This document shows positions 5,919 through 14,205 of a stretch of 15,001 bases of DNA, one piece after another. Made by a program: the position numbers and the translations under genes. Within the stretch, counting starts at the first letter, position 1. Each line of letters starts with the position of its first letter. A model generated the notes under the pieces. That model worked only from the letters and a program-made list of their open reading frames with translations. It had not been told where the DNA came from and did not search any database. Origin of the DNA: Pseudomonadota bacterium (lineage in GTDB: Bacteria > Myxococcota_A > Polyangia > Haliangiales > Haliangiaceae); contig JAEWJO010000443.1 in NCBI GenBank assembly GCA_023386455.1, positions 1-15,001 of the forward strand, read 5' to 3'.

Positions 5919-7660
5919 TGAGTCGCTCGTTCCCCGATGACGTGCTCGACCTGGCCGGCGTCGCCTACGACGTGGCGCGCCGCGACCCCGAGCGGATCGC
6001 GGTGATCTCACCCGACGGCCGCAACGACGACGGCTCGCGTCGCTATCGCCACTACACCTATCGCGAGCTGTCGCGCGAGGTCGAGGAGGTCGCCGTCGGC
6101 CTGCGCGAGATCGGCATCTCCGAGCGCACGCGCACCGTGTTCATGGCACCGCCGAGCTATCAGGCGAGCGTCGCCGCGCTCGCGCTCACCCGCGTCGGTG
6201 CGACGACCGTGTGGATCGATCCAGGCGTCGGCTACGGCAACGTCGCCGAGCGCCTGCGTCGCCTCGACATCGAGGCATTCATCGGCCTGCCGCTCGCCCA
6301 CCTCGGGCGCATCGTGTTCGGCTGGGGACCGCGCCTGCTCGCGAAGGCAGTCGTCGTCGACGGACCGGCGCTACCGGGCACGCACTCGCTGTCCTCGCTC
6401 CGGCGGACCGCACCCGTATCGCCGGCAGCGCCGAAGGTCGGTCCGGACGATCCGGCCGCGATCATGTACACGACGGGCAGCACCGGCCCGGCCAAGCCGA
6501 CGCTGTATCGCCACAAGAACCTCTGCCACATCCACCGCATCGCCCAGCACACGTGGCGGTTCGGGGACGACGTCGCGATCGACATGCCGATCTTCCCGGC
6601 GTTCTCCTCGGTCGGCCTCAGCGCCGGCGGCACGATCGTGATCCCGCCGATCAACTACGTGCGCCAGGGTCCCGAGGACGTCGACCCGCGCGCGCTGCTC
6701 GAGGTGATCCGCGACTGCAAGGTCCAGACGCTGTTCGCGTCGCCGGTGATCCTCGAGAACCTCGCGCGGCTCGGCGAGGAAGGCGCGACGGCACCGTCGC
6801 TGCGCACGGTGATCGGCGGCGGCGCGCCGCTGTATGCGCACGTGATCGGTCCCCTGCGCGCGATGATGGGCGAAGGCGCGGAGGTCCACGCCGACTACGG
6901 TGCGACCGAGGCACTGCCCGCGACCGAGATGCCCGGACACGAGGCGCTCGCCGAGACGTTCGCGGCGACCGCGCGCGGTGACGGCCTGTGCGTTGGCCGT
7001 CCGTTCGACGGTGTCACCGTGAAGGTCGTCGAGATCGTCGACGGCACGATCCCGACGCTGGCGTTCGCGCGCGAGCTCCGCACCCGACAGATCGGCGAGC
7101 TCGTCGTCCGCGGCCCTCACATCAGTCCCGAGTACGCGGACGACGTCGAGAGCACGAAGAAGAACAAGATCCAGGACGGCGACGGTGTGTGGCACCGGCT
7201 CGGTGATGCCGGCTACCTCGACGAGCACGGACGCGTGTGGTGCTGCGGCCGCGTCGGTCATCGCCTCGTCCTGCCGAGTGGACCGATGTTCCCGCTGATG
7301 TGCGAGCCGATCTTCGACGCGCATCCGAAGGTCCGCCGGAGCGGGCTCGTCGGCGTTCCGCAGCGAGGTACGCCGACGACGATCGTCCCCGTGATCTGTG
7401 TCGAGCTGATCGGCGGCGAGACGCGCGGTGCCGCGGTCGAGGCCGTGCGCTCCGAGCTGCTCGAGATGGCGGCGGCACACGCGGTGACGCGGCCGATTCG
7501 CGACGTGCTGTTCCACACGCGCTTGCCGGTCGACCCGCGACACAACTCGAAGATCGAGCGGCCCGCCCTCGCGCGGTGGGCGGCTGACAAATTCAAGCGC
7601 GAGCAGCGACGGCATGCGGTTCGCCAGCTCGCTGCGCTGGCGACTGCAGACCGCGCGTAG
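5915..7660 (+). CDS. oleC: OleC-type AMP-dependent ligase (beta-lactone synthetase)
   Basis: This 581-residue protein belongs to the ANL adenylating superfamily. The ATP-binding loop is YTTGSTGPAKPTLYRH (Tyr185 on). The aromatic/acidic motif is YGATEALP (Tyr328, Glu332). The ribose-binding Asp is in GDAGYLDEHGR (Asp431), and the C-terminal lysine is Lys546 in PVDPRHNSKIERPALARWA. The N-terminal EAFIGLPLAHLGRIV and the final RHNSKI block are marks of OleC rather than ordinary acyl-CoA ligases. OleC converts beta-hydroxy acids to beta-lactones with ATP in long-chain olefin biosynthesis; OleA and OleD partners are not in this window. ATG codons at 5915 and 5918 are both possible. The first overlaps the upstream stop as ATGA, while GAGG at 5908-5911 is better spaced for the second. 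The next gene starts 24 bases after the stop. Confidence 0.85.
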   Translation: MMSRSFPDDVLDLAGVAYDVARRDPERIAVISPDGRNDDGSRRYRHYTYRELSREVEEVAVGLREIGISERTRTVFMAPPSYQASVAALALTRVGATTVWIDPGVGYGNVAERLRRLDIEAFIGLPLAHLGRIVFGWGPRLLAKAVVVDGPALPGTHSLSSLRRTAPVSPAAPKVGPDDPAAIMYTTGSTGPAKPTLYRHKNLCHIHRIAQHTWRFGDDVAIDMPIFPAFSSVGLSAGGTIVIPPINYVRQGPEDVDPRALLEVIRDCKVQTLFASPVILENLARLGEEGATAPSLRTVIGGGAPLYAHVIGPLRAMMGEGAEVHADYGATEALPATEMPGHEALAETFAATARGDGLCVGRPFDGVTVKVVEIVDGTIPTLAFARELRTRQIGELVVRGPHISPEYADDVESTKKNKIQDGDGVWHRLGDAGYLDEHGRVWCCGRVGHRLVLPSGPMFPLMCEPIFDAHPKVRRSGLVGVPQRGTPTTIVPVICVELIGGETRGAAVEAVRSELLEMAAAHAVTRPIRDVLFHTRLPVDPRHNSKIERPALARWAADKFKREQRRHAVRQLAALATADRA

Positions 7661-7684
7661 TGCGCGACCAACGAGGGGATTCAC

Positions 7685-9151
7685 ATGGTGACTATGAGGA
7701 CGAGTGCGCTCGTCGCGGGGGCATTGTGCCTCGCGTCGTGCGTCATGGACGAGAACCTTTCCGAGACGTCGAGCGATATCGACGCGCCGAACTTCGTGTC
7801 GGCCGCCGGCATCACCGTCAATGCGGTGCGCTGGATCAGTCCACGCACGCTCGAGGTCGACGTCTCGACAGCGAAGGTCGCGCCGATCGCGGTCAACGGT
7901 CCGCACCGGCTCCGCGTGACGCTGCCGACCGGCTACTTCCAGAACCCGACCGCGCGCTATCCCGTGGTCTACCTGCTGCACGGCGGCGCCGGCGGCAACT
8001 CGGCACAGTGGACGACAGGTGGCGGTGCTGTCGAGCCGATCACCGACGGCAAGCCCGTGATCGTGGTGATGCCCGACGGCGGCAAGGTCGGCTGGTTCAC
8101 GAACTGGGTGAGCGACAGCGGAGCCGCGCAGCAGTGGGCCTCGTTCTATCTCGATCAGGTCATCCCGTGGGTCGACGGCAACATGCGCACCGTCGCCGCG
8201 AAGAACGGCCGCGCGATCGCCGGCCTGTCCATGGGTGGCTACGGTGCCGTTCGGCTCGCGCAGGATCGCCCCGATCTGTTCGCATCGGTCGCGAGCTTCT
8301 CCGGCGCGGTCGATCTCGGCGACCTCGGCACGCGCACGGTCGTCACCGAGCAGGCGCTGCAGAGCGGCTTCAACCCGTTCGGTCCGTTCGGCTCGCCGTT
8401 CTGGCCGAACGACGGCGTGTGGAAGCAGCAGGATCCGATGCGGCGCGCCCCGAGGCTCGCCGGTCTACAGGTGCTGCTCTACGCCGGCGCCGGCAACAGC
8501 GACGCGGACCTCATCGAGCGCACGATGGGCCAGTCGGCCGATCGCTTCAGTCACGTGCTCGACGCCGCGGGCATCCCGCACTTCTGGTGGATGTACGGCC
8601 GCCCGGGTCCGTCGGTGCCCTTCGGCTGCGATGGCGGCCACAACTTCGGCTGCTGGAACTTCGCGTTCGCCGACGCGCTGCCGCGCATGCTGACCGTGCT
8701 GCAGGCGCCCGCGCAGCCGCCGCCGCCACCGCCGGGCTCCAACGTCGTCGGCAACGGTGGCTTCGAGGCGGGCATGTCTCCGTGGGCGTGCGCCGGCAAC
8801 TGCGGCCGCGATGGCGGCGGGTTCTCTCGCTCGGGGTCGGGCAACGCGTGGGTGCGAAACACGTCGGGCTGGAACGATGTCCACCAGACGGTCAGCGTCG
8901 CTCCGAATCGCAACTACGAGCTGACCGCGTGGATCCGGACGTCGGGCAACAACACCGACGGCTACGTCGGCCTGCGCACGACCGGTGGCCAGGTCGTCGG
9001 CGAGCGGAAGTTCGCCAGCCTGCCCGGCTACACGAAGGTCACGTTCACCGTGAACAGCGGTGCGAGCGGTAGTCTCGTCGTGTACGCCGGCCTGTGGGCC
9101 AACGGCGACACGTGGCTGCAACTCGACGACGTCTCCGTGGTCGGGCTGTGA
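7685..9151 (+). CDS. lipoprotein esterase (esterase D-like) with C-terminal carbohydrate-binding-type module
   Basis: This is a 488-residue lipoprotein with lipobox LASC and lipidated Cys19. Residues about 75-340 form an esterase D/tributyrin-esterase-like alpha/beta hydrolase domain. It contains YPVVYLLHGGAGG, VIVVMPDGG, a nucleophile elbow GLSMGG with Ser182, Asp273 or Asp275 in GNSDAD as likely acid, and His319 in GGHNFGCW. A proline run (QPPPPPPPG region, about residues 343-351) links it to a beta-rich domain of about 135 residues. That domain begins NVVGNGGFEAG and ends LQLDDVSVVGL, the signature of CBM4/9-like jelly rolls. It should sit on the cell surface or in the periplasm and de-esterify a polysaccharide or lipid-like substrate. 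GAGGGG-like purines (GAGGGG at 7673-7678) are placed 6 bases before the ATG. Its TGA overlaps the next ATG by one base. Confidence 0.87.
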   Translation: MVTMRTSALVAGALCLASCVMDENLSETSSDIDAPNFVSAAGITVNAVRWISPRTLEVDVSTAKVAPIAVNGPHRLRVTLPTGYFQNPTARYPVVYLLHGGAGGNSAQWTTGGGAVEPITDGKPVIVVMPDGGKVGWFTNWVSDSGAAQQWASFYLDQVIPWVDGNMRTVAAKNGRAIAGLSMGGYGAVRLAQDRPDLFASVASFSGAVDLGDLGTRTVVTEQALQSGFNPFGPFGSPFWPNDGVWKQQDPMRRAPRLAGLQVLLYAGAGNSDADLIERTMGQSADRFSHVLDAAGIPHFWWMYGRPGPSVPFGCDGGHNFGCWNFAFADALPRMLTVLQAPAQPPPPPPGSNVVGNGGFEAGMSPWACAGNCGRDGGGFSRSGSGNAWVRNTSGWNDVHQTVSVAPNRNYELTAWIRTSGNNTDGYVGLRTTGGQVVGERKFASLPGYTKVTFTVNSGASGSLVVYAGLWANGDTWLQLDDVSVVGL

Positions 9152-11991
9152 TGCGCGCCGGCTGGATCGTCCTCGCGTGCTCGGCGTGCGGCCTCGAGAC
9201 CACCGTCGAGAAGCCTCCCGAGGTGCACGGCGTCGTCTACACGTATCCCGTCGACGGCCAGCGCGACGTGCCCCTCGGCGCGCACCTGATCGCGTCGTTC
9301 ACCGATGTCGTGACGAGCGAGGGCAGCGCATGTAGCGTCGTCGGTCCAGCCGGGCCGGTCGAGATCACGACGACCACGACCGGCGGCGGCCGCACGCTGG
9401 TGCTGTCGTCGAGCGCGTTCCAGCCGGGCACCGAGTACGCGCTCGCGTGCGGCGAGGTGCGCGTGATGTTCACGACGCGCAGCGATCGCCCGCTCGCCGG
9501 CGCGCCGCTCCTCGTCGCGATCAATGGCTCGGACCCGGCGATGGCGGGCACGTTCCGGCCGATCTTCCAGACGTCGACGATCCAGCTCGCGTTCTCCGAG
9601 CCCCTCGATCCGCGGTCCGTCGAGGGTGCAGTCGAGCTCCTCGACGATACCGGCGCGGCCGTGCCCGCGACCACGTTCGCGCAGGGCATCCACATCGTGC
9701 TCGATCCGGCCGTGCCGCTCGTCCCCGGCACGCCGTACGTGCTCCGCTTTTCCGGTCGGATCGCGGACCTCGCCGGCGAGACGCTCGCACCGACGACGAT
9801 CTCGTTCACCCCGGTCGACGGTGTCGGGGCGAGCACGACGCGCCAGACGTTCCGCACGCGCGAGTCCGGCGACCCCGTCGAGGCGATCGCACGCGTCGAG
9901 GTCCAGAACGTCATGGAGGTCGCGCATCCGTTGATCGGCGAGGTCTCGTCGTCGATGCGTCCGGGCGTGCTCGCGACCGAGCTCGGCGATCCGACCGTGC
10001 TCGGCGGACCGATCGCGTTCACGATCCCGAAGGGGCAACGCCTGTCGTCCGCCGCGCTCGACATCGCGCTCGCCGGCGCGATCCCATCGGGGCTGTCGAC
10101 CGGCGACATCACGATCGAGCTGCTCACCGATGCGGGCGGTCGGATCTACCGCAATCCGTATCGCAGCCCGGACACGCTGCCGGATAACGCCACCGCGCCG
10201 CTGCTCGTCGATCTCAGCCTCGACCTCGCGGTGTTCGCGACCGATCCGACGGGCAACGCGGTGCTCGCGCAGACCGTGCTCGGCGTCCAGCTCACGGGCC
10301 TCGCGCTCGCCGACGAAGGCGCGCTGGCGATCGAGACACTCGGCGCACTCGAGATCGACCTGCTCGGCATCGGCAAGGCGCCGACAAACCTGGTGCTCGA
10401 TCTGATCTCCGACCGCAACGCGACCACGGCCGCCGACGTGCAGGCGCCGGCGCTCGCGGTGACCGCGCCGGCAGCGGCGACGCAGGACTGGATCGCCGAC
10501 GAGGGCCTCGAGCTCCTGTTCGACGAGCCGATCGACATCGCGCGTGCGCGCGCTGGCGGCATCGTGCTCCGCGACGCGGGCGGCGAACGCGTCGACGCGG
10601 TGCTCGAGAGTCATGGCTCCGTCGTCGTCGTTCGCCCGCTGCGAGCCCTCGTAGACCAGCAGGCGTACACGCTCGAGCTCGCCGACGTCGCGGACGTCGC
10701 GGGCAACGCGATGGCGCCGCAGACGCTCGACCTTCACACCCAGACGATGACCGCGACCGACGTACCGCCGTCCGTCGTCGCGAGCCAGCCGGGGACTCCC
10801 TGCGCGCTCGTCGATGCAACCGCGACGAGCGCCGGTCGCTGTGTCGGCGGCGCCGCGGGCGACGATCACTACCGGCCGTTCACGCTCGCCGGCAACGAGC
10901 GCGTGCGCATCGCGTTCGACCAGCGGCTCCGTCCGGACACGGTGAGGCTCGGCACCGCGTGCAACACCGGTAGCGTCCGCGTCGAGCACGTCGACGAGCG
11001 CGGCGCCTGCGTCGAGACCGTCGCCGGATCGCTGCTGTCGCGTGGCCGCGAGCTCGCGTTCGCGCCGGACCAGCCGTGGCAGGACGGTGCGCGCTACCGC
11101 GTCCGGCTCGTCTCTGGACCGAACACGACGTGCGATGCCGGCGAGCTGTGCGGAACGAACGGCAAGCCCGCAAACTTCGATCCACTGCGCGGTACCGCGG
11201 CGAGCGCCGCGGGTGGACCCGATCTCGTGATCGAGTTCGCCGGTGCGCCGGTCACCGACGCGTCGACGCTGCTCGCGAGCGCGAGCCCCTACGTCGATCT
11301 CAACGGCTCGGGCCGCGCCGACGGAGACGAGCAGCTCCGGGACGAGAACCGCGTCGCGCTGCGCATCGCGGGCACCTCGGGCCTCATCACCGGCGCGTCG
11401 TTCCCCGGTGCCGACTGCGTCCCGGCGACGCCCGAGAAGGAGGCGTGCATGTACATGCTCGGCATGATCCCGGCGCAGCTCGGTGCACGCCGCGACAACT
11501 GCACGCTGCCCGACGGCAGCACGGTCGCGACCTGCATCCCGGTCGCGATGGCGCCGCAGGTCATGTACTCGACGTCGATGTCGATGACCGCCGCGGCGCT
11601 CGGCATCGGCATCGCGACCGAGACCGGCATGAGCGTCATGCGCATGCGCGAGCCGGCCGACCATCCCCTCGAGGGCTACATCGTCGACCGCGACAACGTG
11701 CCGACGATGGTCGCCGCGCTCGACCTCTACATGGACGCGCCCGACATGAGCCTGCCGCTGTCGCAGCACGATCTGCACTCCAAGCAGCTCTCGGTCGCGC
11801 TCGAGGGGCCGCTCGAGTTCCGTCCCGACGGCCGGATCCAGATCTCGCTCCACAATGTCGCCGAGGCGCCGATCACTGTCGGGATCAACGCACCGCTCGG
11901 GATCACCGGCACGGTGAAGCTCGTCGTGCCGGTCGGCGAGATGAAGCTGCAGCTGCTATCGCCGGCGCTGCGCGGGAGGCTGCCATGGTGA
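9151..11991 (+). CDS. large lipoprotein with Ig-like (Big_5) repeats
   Basis: This 946-residue protein starts MRAGWIVLACSACG, a very short signal sequence whose lipidated residue is Cys10 or Cys13. At least four segments look like SbsA-type Ig-like (Big_5) domains. They recur in the form 'functional residue - FxEPLDP - strand - xGTxYxLxxxxxxxDxxGN'. They lie at about residues 29-110, 130-230, 445-535 and 576-657; the clearest marks are LAFSEPLDPRSVEG, VADVAGNAMAP and IAFDQRLRPDTV. Asp716-Glu727 (DLNGSGRADGDE) resembles an EF-hand or dockerin-like calcium loop. The C-terminal 180 residues are unlike the repeats and rich in methionine. The protein is probably displayed on the outer surface with the esterase upstream; it shares its ATG with that gene's TGA. 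Its end overlaps the OmpW gene by 7 bases. The specific function is unknown. Confidence 0.85.
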   Translation: MRAGWIVLACSACGLETTVEKPPEVHGVVYTYPVDGQRDVPLGAHLIASFTDVVTSEGSACSVVGPAGPVEITTTTTGGGRTLVLSSSAFQPGTEYALACGEVRVMFTTRSDRPLAGAPLLVAINGSDPAMAGTFRPIFQTSTIQLAFSEPLDPRSVEGAVELLDDTGAAVPATTFAQGIHIVLDPAVPLVPGTPYVLRFSGRIADLAGETLAPTTISFTPVDGVGASTTRQTFRTRESGDPVEAIARVEVQNVMEVAHPLIGEVSSSMRPGVLATELGDPTVLGGPIAFTIPKGQRLSSAALDIALAGAIPSGLSTGDITIELLTDAGGRIYRNPYRSPDTLPDNATAPLLVDLSLDLAVFATDPTGNAVLAQTVLGVQLTGLALADEGALAIETLGALEIDLLGIGKAPTNLVLDLISDRNATTAADVQAPALAVTAPAAATQDWIADEGLELLFDEPIDIARARAGGIVLRDAGGERVDAVLESHGSVVVVRPLRALVDQQAYTLELADVADVAGNAMAPQTLDLHTQTMTATDVPPSVVASQPGTPCALVDATATSAGRCVGGAAGDDHYRPFTLAGNERVRIAFDQRLRPDTVRLGTACNTGSVRVEHVDERGACVETVAGSLLSRGRELAFAPDQPWQDGARYRVRLVSGPNTTCDAGELCGTNGKPANFDPLRGTAASAAGGPDLVIEFAGAPVTDASTLLASASPYVDLNGSGRADGDEQLRDENRVALRIAGTSGLITGASFPGADCVPATPEKEACMYMLGMIPAQLGARRDNCTLPDGSTVATCIPVAMAPQVMYSTSMSMTAAALGIGIATETGMSVMRMREPADHPLEGYIVDRDNVPTMVAALDLYMDAPDMSLPLSQHDLHSKQLSVALEGPLEFRPDGRIQISLHNVAEAPITVGINAPLGITGTVKLVVPVGEMKLQLLSPALRGRLPW

Positions 11992-12794
11992 AGCTCGCGA
12001 TCGTCTCCATCCTGCTGGTCGCCTCGACCGCGAGCGCCGAGCCCGAGCGCGCGATCACGTACGAGCGCATCTACGTGCGCGCCGGATTGCTCCACATGAT
12101 GCCGCTGACGCGCAGCAACGAGGTCCAGCTCGCCGACGTGCACGGCCCGGCGAGCCTCGCGATCATGAACGGTCCGATCGCCGGATCGGGCGCGACGCTC
12201 GACTCGCTGACCGTCCCCGCCGTGATCGCCGGCTACACGCTGCCGGTGCTCGGCGATCGGCTCTCGATCGAGACCGTGCTCGGCGCACCGATCCACGTCA
12301 CGTTCCGCGCGACCGGATCGCTCGCCGACATGTCGATCGCCCCCGAGGCGCTCGGGATCCCGACCGGTGTGCCGGCGCTCGGCTCGGAGATCGGCGAGGC
12401 CGACGCCGCGCCGCCGCTCGTCACGCTGAACTACCGGATCGCGGACCTCGGTCCCGTCCATCCGTATGCGGGGGCCGGCATCGCGCTCCTCGTCACGTAC
12501 AACGCGCACGCGACGAACCCGATCCTCACGGAGGCGTCCGAGCCGACGTTCGATGTCGACCCGGGCGCCGGGCTCGTCCTGCAGTCGGGCCTCGATCTGC
12601 GGCTGTGGCGCAGCATCGTCGCGCGGCTCGACGTGAAGTACGTCGCGTTCATGAAGGCACACGCGACGGTCACGCACCTGCGCGTCAACACGCCGGGGCT
12701 GCCGATCTTCGAGACGACCGACGTTGGCACCGCGACGATGGAGCTGTGGGTCAACCCGCTGATCGTCCAGCTCGGGGTCGGCGTCGACTTCTAG
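11985..12794 (+). CDS. OmpW-family outer membrane beta-barrel protein
   Basis: This 269-residue protein has a clear Sec signal peptide (VKLAIVSILLVASTASA, cleaved after residue 18). The mature part has OmpW marks: an N-terminal ITYERIYVRAGLLHM strand, PPLVTLNYRIADLGPVHPYAGAGIALL in the middle (split here by the PYAGAG turn), a strand LRLWRSIVARLDVKYVAF, and a C-terminal VQLGVGVDF ending in Phe. That ending fits recognition by the Bam assembly machinery. OmpW-type 8-strand barrels, including AlkL, let small hydrophobic molecules cross the outer membrane. GGGAGG at 11974-11979 lies about 5 bases before the ATG at 11985, which settles the start. Its TAG shares CTAG with the stop of the opposite gene. 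It is the last gene of the five-gene block. Confidence 0.83.
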   Translation: MVKLAIVSILLVASTASAEPERAITYERIYVRAGLLHMMPLTRSNEVQLADVHGPASLAIMNGPIAGSGATLDSLTVPAVIAGYTLPVLGDRLSIETVLGAPIHVTFRATGSLADMSIAPEALGIPTGVPALGSEIGEADAAPPLVTLNYRIADLGPVHPYAGAGIALLVTYNAHATNPILTEASEPTFDVDPGAGLVLQSGLDLRLWRSIVARLDVKYVAFMKAHATVTHLRVNTPGLPIFETTDVGTATMELWVNPLIVQLGVGVDF

Positions 12795-13261
12795 GGCCGG
12801 CGCTGCTGCTGACCGTCGCCCTTCGTCGGGCCCTGCGTGCCGGCGCCCATCATCGGCGCGACGCCGAGCTGCGTGAGGACCGTCAGCATGTCGAAGAAGT
12901 GACGGGCCTCGGAGATCTTGCCGTTCTTCATCGTGTTGACGATCACCGCGTTCACCTTCACGCGCTTGTTCGTCGGCGGAATCGCGCCCATCGCGCCCTC
13001 GAGCGGGCCGCTCTGCGTGCCCTCCCACTGCAGCTCGATCACGACCTGATCGCCGTTGACCGTGCCGCGCGTGATCGTGCCCTTCGAGTCGGGGAACGCG
13101 CGCTTCCACTTCTGCACGGCCTTCAGGTACTCCTCGACGCCCTGCACGCGCGTGTTGGTAGCCATCTCCTCGTAGACGACGTCCGGCGCGCACGCCGCCT
13201 TGTAGTCGTTCCAGTTGGACGTCGAGAAATCTGCGATGTGCTTCTTGATGATGTCGAGCAT
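12791..13261 (-). CDS. SnoaL-like (NTF2-fold) protein
   Basis: This 156-residue protein starts MLDIIKKHIADFSTSNWNDY and has SnoaL-like/ester-cyclase family marks: DVVYEEMATNTRVQGVEEYL, WEGTQSGPLEG, then PTNKRVKV and ARHFFDMLTVLTQLG. The fold is a small alpha+beta cone. Some members are polyketide cyclases, but most in this broad family have unknown substrates, so no reaction is claimed. The last 20 residues (GTQGPTKGDGQQQRRP) are a disordered tail. The ATG at 13261 is preceded by GAGAGGA with about 6 bases to the start, which supports it over any longer in-frame version. It faces ompW; the two stops share three bases in a CTAG. Confidence 0.82.
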   Translation of the reverse strand: MLDIIKKHIADFSTSNWNDYKAACAPDVVYEEMATNTRVQGVEEYLKAVQKWKRAFPDSKGTITRGTVNGDQVVIELQWEGTQSGPLEGAMGAIPPTNKRVKVNAVIVNTMKNGKISEARHFFDMLTVLTQLGVAPMMGAGTQGPTKGDGQQQRRP

Positions 13262-13411
13262 GTGGTTCCTCTCGGGCGCTCTGCCGAAGCAGCCGACATG
13301 CCACCGCCACGTAGCGCGCGACGCGCAGCGGCGTCCTCGTTCGCGCTCGACCTGCGCAGCGCGACAATCCGCGCGCAGGGTTTTCAGACTCCCGTGAGGT
13401 AAGGTGCAGGC
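13262..13411. promoter_or_regulatory. divergent intergenic region (SnoaL gene / zinc-ribbon gene)
   Basis: This 150-base gap lies between two divergent starts and must hold promoters for both. No clear -35/-10 pair was found for the minus-strand gene. On the plus strand, TAAGGT at 13400-13405 with a TG a few bases before resembles an extended -10 and lies 6 bases before the ATG. That could mean a leaderless or nearly leaderless message, but GAGG/AAGG purines in the same place could equally be a ribosome-binding site. Confidence 0.25.
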
Positions 13412-13717
13412 ATGGCATGCCCCCGCTGCGGAACCGACACACCCTCGTGGTGCAAGGACTGCGAGCGGATGTACGACGGATGGTCGCGCGCCTACGCGAC
13501 CGACATCCTGTGGCAGACCGGAACCGGCGCGCTCGTCGCGATGATCGTCGGCCTCGGCGCACCGCTGCTCGGCCTCTCGCCGCTGCTCGGAGTCGCCGGC
13601 GTCCTCGTCGGATTCGGCACGTTCATAGGACTTCGTAAATGGAGCAACGTGCGGCGACGACAGCAGTTCTTGACCGCCACGGTGCCGCGCGCGTACCTGC
13701 CGGATCACACGAGCTGA
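13412..13717 (+). CDS. small zinc-ribbon membrane protein
   Basis: This 101-residue protein starts MACPRCG with a second pair WCKDC, giving Cys3-x2-Cys6-x7-Cys14-x2-Cys17, a pattern suited to one zinc ion. Two hydrophobic segments follow (about residues 34-53 and 55-76), separated by a short LSPLLG turn, then a basic tail (KWSNVRRRQQ). It is probably an inner-membrane protein with the zinc ribbon and basic tail on the cytoplasmic side. No family or function is recognised. It is on its own promoter, divergent from the SnoaL gene and 33 bases before the next gene. Confidence 0.7.
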   Translation: MACPRCGTDTPSWCKDCERMYDGWSRAYATDILWQTGTGALVAMIVGLGAPLLGLSPLLGVAGVLVGFGTFIGLRKWSNVRRRQQFLTATVPRAYLPDHTS

Positions 13718-13730
13718 CCACCGGGCGTCG

Positions 13731-13750
13731 ATCTGTGCTCTCATCGCCGC
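13731..13750 (+). promoter_or_regulatory. possible leaderless promoter before the 13751 gene
   Basis: TGTGCTCTCAT at 13734-13744 lies just before the ATG. It resembles the TGnGCTnnnnT-type extended -10 seen upstream of many genes in this kind of genome; that resemblance is from memory and not tested. No Shine-Dalgarno purines occur between it and the ATG. Low confidence. Confidence 0.2.
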
Positions 13751-14203
13751 ATGCGTCGGATCGCGGTGGCATTTCTCGTCGCAGGTATCGGCACGGCGGC
13801 CGCTGATCCGCCCGCGAACGATCCGTCGCCGCCTGGCGCGCTGTTCACGAATTCTCCGCTGCTCACGCCGCCCGCGCGCGACGTCGACCTGAAAGACGTG
13901 CCGTCGCTCCGGCTCGAGGCCGTGCGTGTCGCGGGCGAACGCTTCGAAGGAGACTGGCGCTATCCCGAGCCGGGCACGCTCGGCGGGATCGATGGCAACG
14001 GCTGGTTCGTCGGCGTCGGTCACTACCGGCCCCGCACGAAGCGGTCGGCCGCACTCCATGGCGGATCGATCGCGGCGACGATGCTCGGCGAGATCCTGCT
14101 GTCGGCAGACTCACCGCTCGCGGCGGTCGGGATGCTCGCCGGCGGTGCGACGCTCGACGCGGCCGCCGCGGATGCCGATCGCGACGCCGAAGCGCGCCAC
14201 TGA
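13751..14203 (+). CDS. small secreted or membrane protein of unknown function
   Basis: This 150-residue protein has a Sec-type signal peptide (MRRIAVAFLVAGIGTAAA, likely cut after residue 18). A Pro-rich stretch follows, then LKDVPSLRLEAVRVAGERF, which may be beta-structured. A segment at about residues 98-130 (ALHGGSIAATMLGEIL through MLAGGATLDAAA) is hydrophobic enough to be one or two weak membrane helices. The tail is acidic and basic mixed (DADRDAEARH). No family is recognised. Its stop is two bases from the stop of the convergent gene on the other strand. Confidence 0.65.
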   Translation: MRRIAVAFLVAGIGTAAADPPANDPSPPGALFTNSPLLTPPARDVDLKDVPSLRLEAVRVAGERFEGDWRYPEPGTLGGIDGNGWFVGVGHYRPRTKRSAALHGGSIAATMLGEILLSADSPLAAVGMLAGGATLDAAAADADRDAEARH

Positions 14204-14205
14204 GA

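Noticed and set aside
9028..11853. Very long open frame (941 codons) on the minus strand opposite the Ig-repeat lipoprotein
   Set aside because: It is rich in Arg, Asp, Glu, Ala and Val with no domain, and mirrors the codon bias of the real plus-strand gene. This is the usual artefact in GC-rich DNA. The same applies to the minus-strand frames at 440-2335, 3614-4969 and 6371-7981.
11076..11984. Upstream extension of the ompW frame
   Set aside because: The extension overlaps the Ig-repeat gene and looks like out-of-frame Arg/Asp-rich shadow. The signal peptide and ribosome-binding site place the start at 11985.
13262..14059. Upstream extension of the SnoaL frame across the divergent genes
   Set aside because: A good ribosome-binding site and the family's normal N-terminus are at 13261. 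The extension is antisense to two plausible genes.
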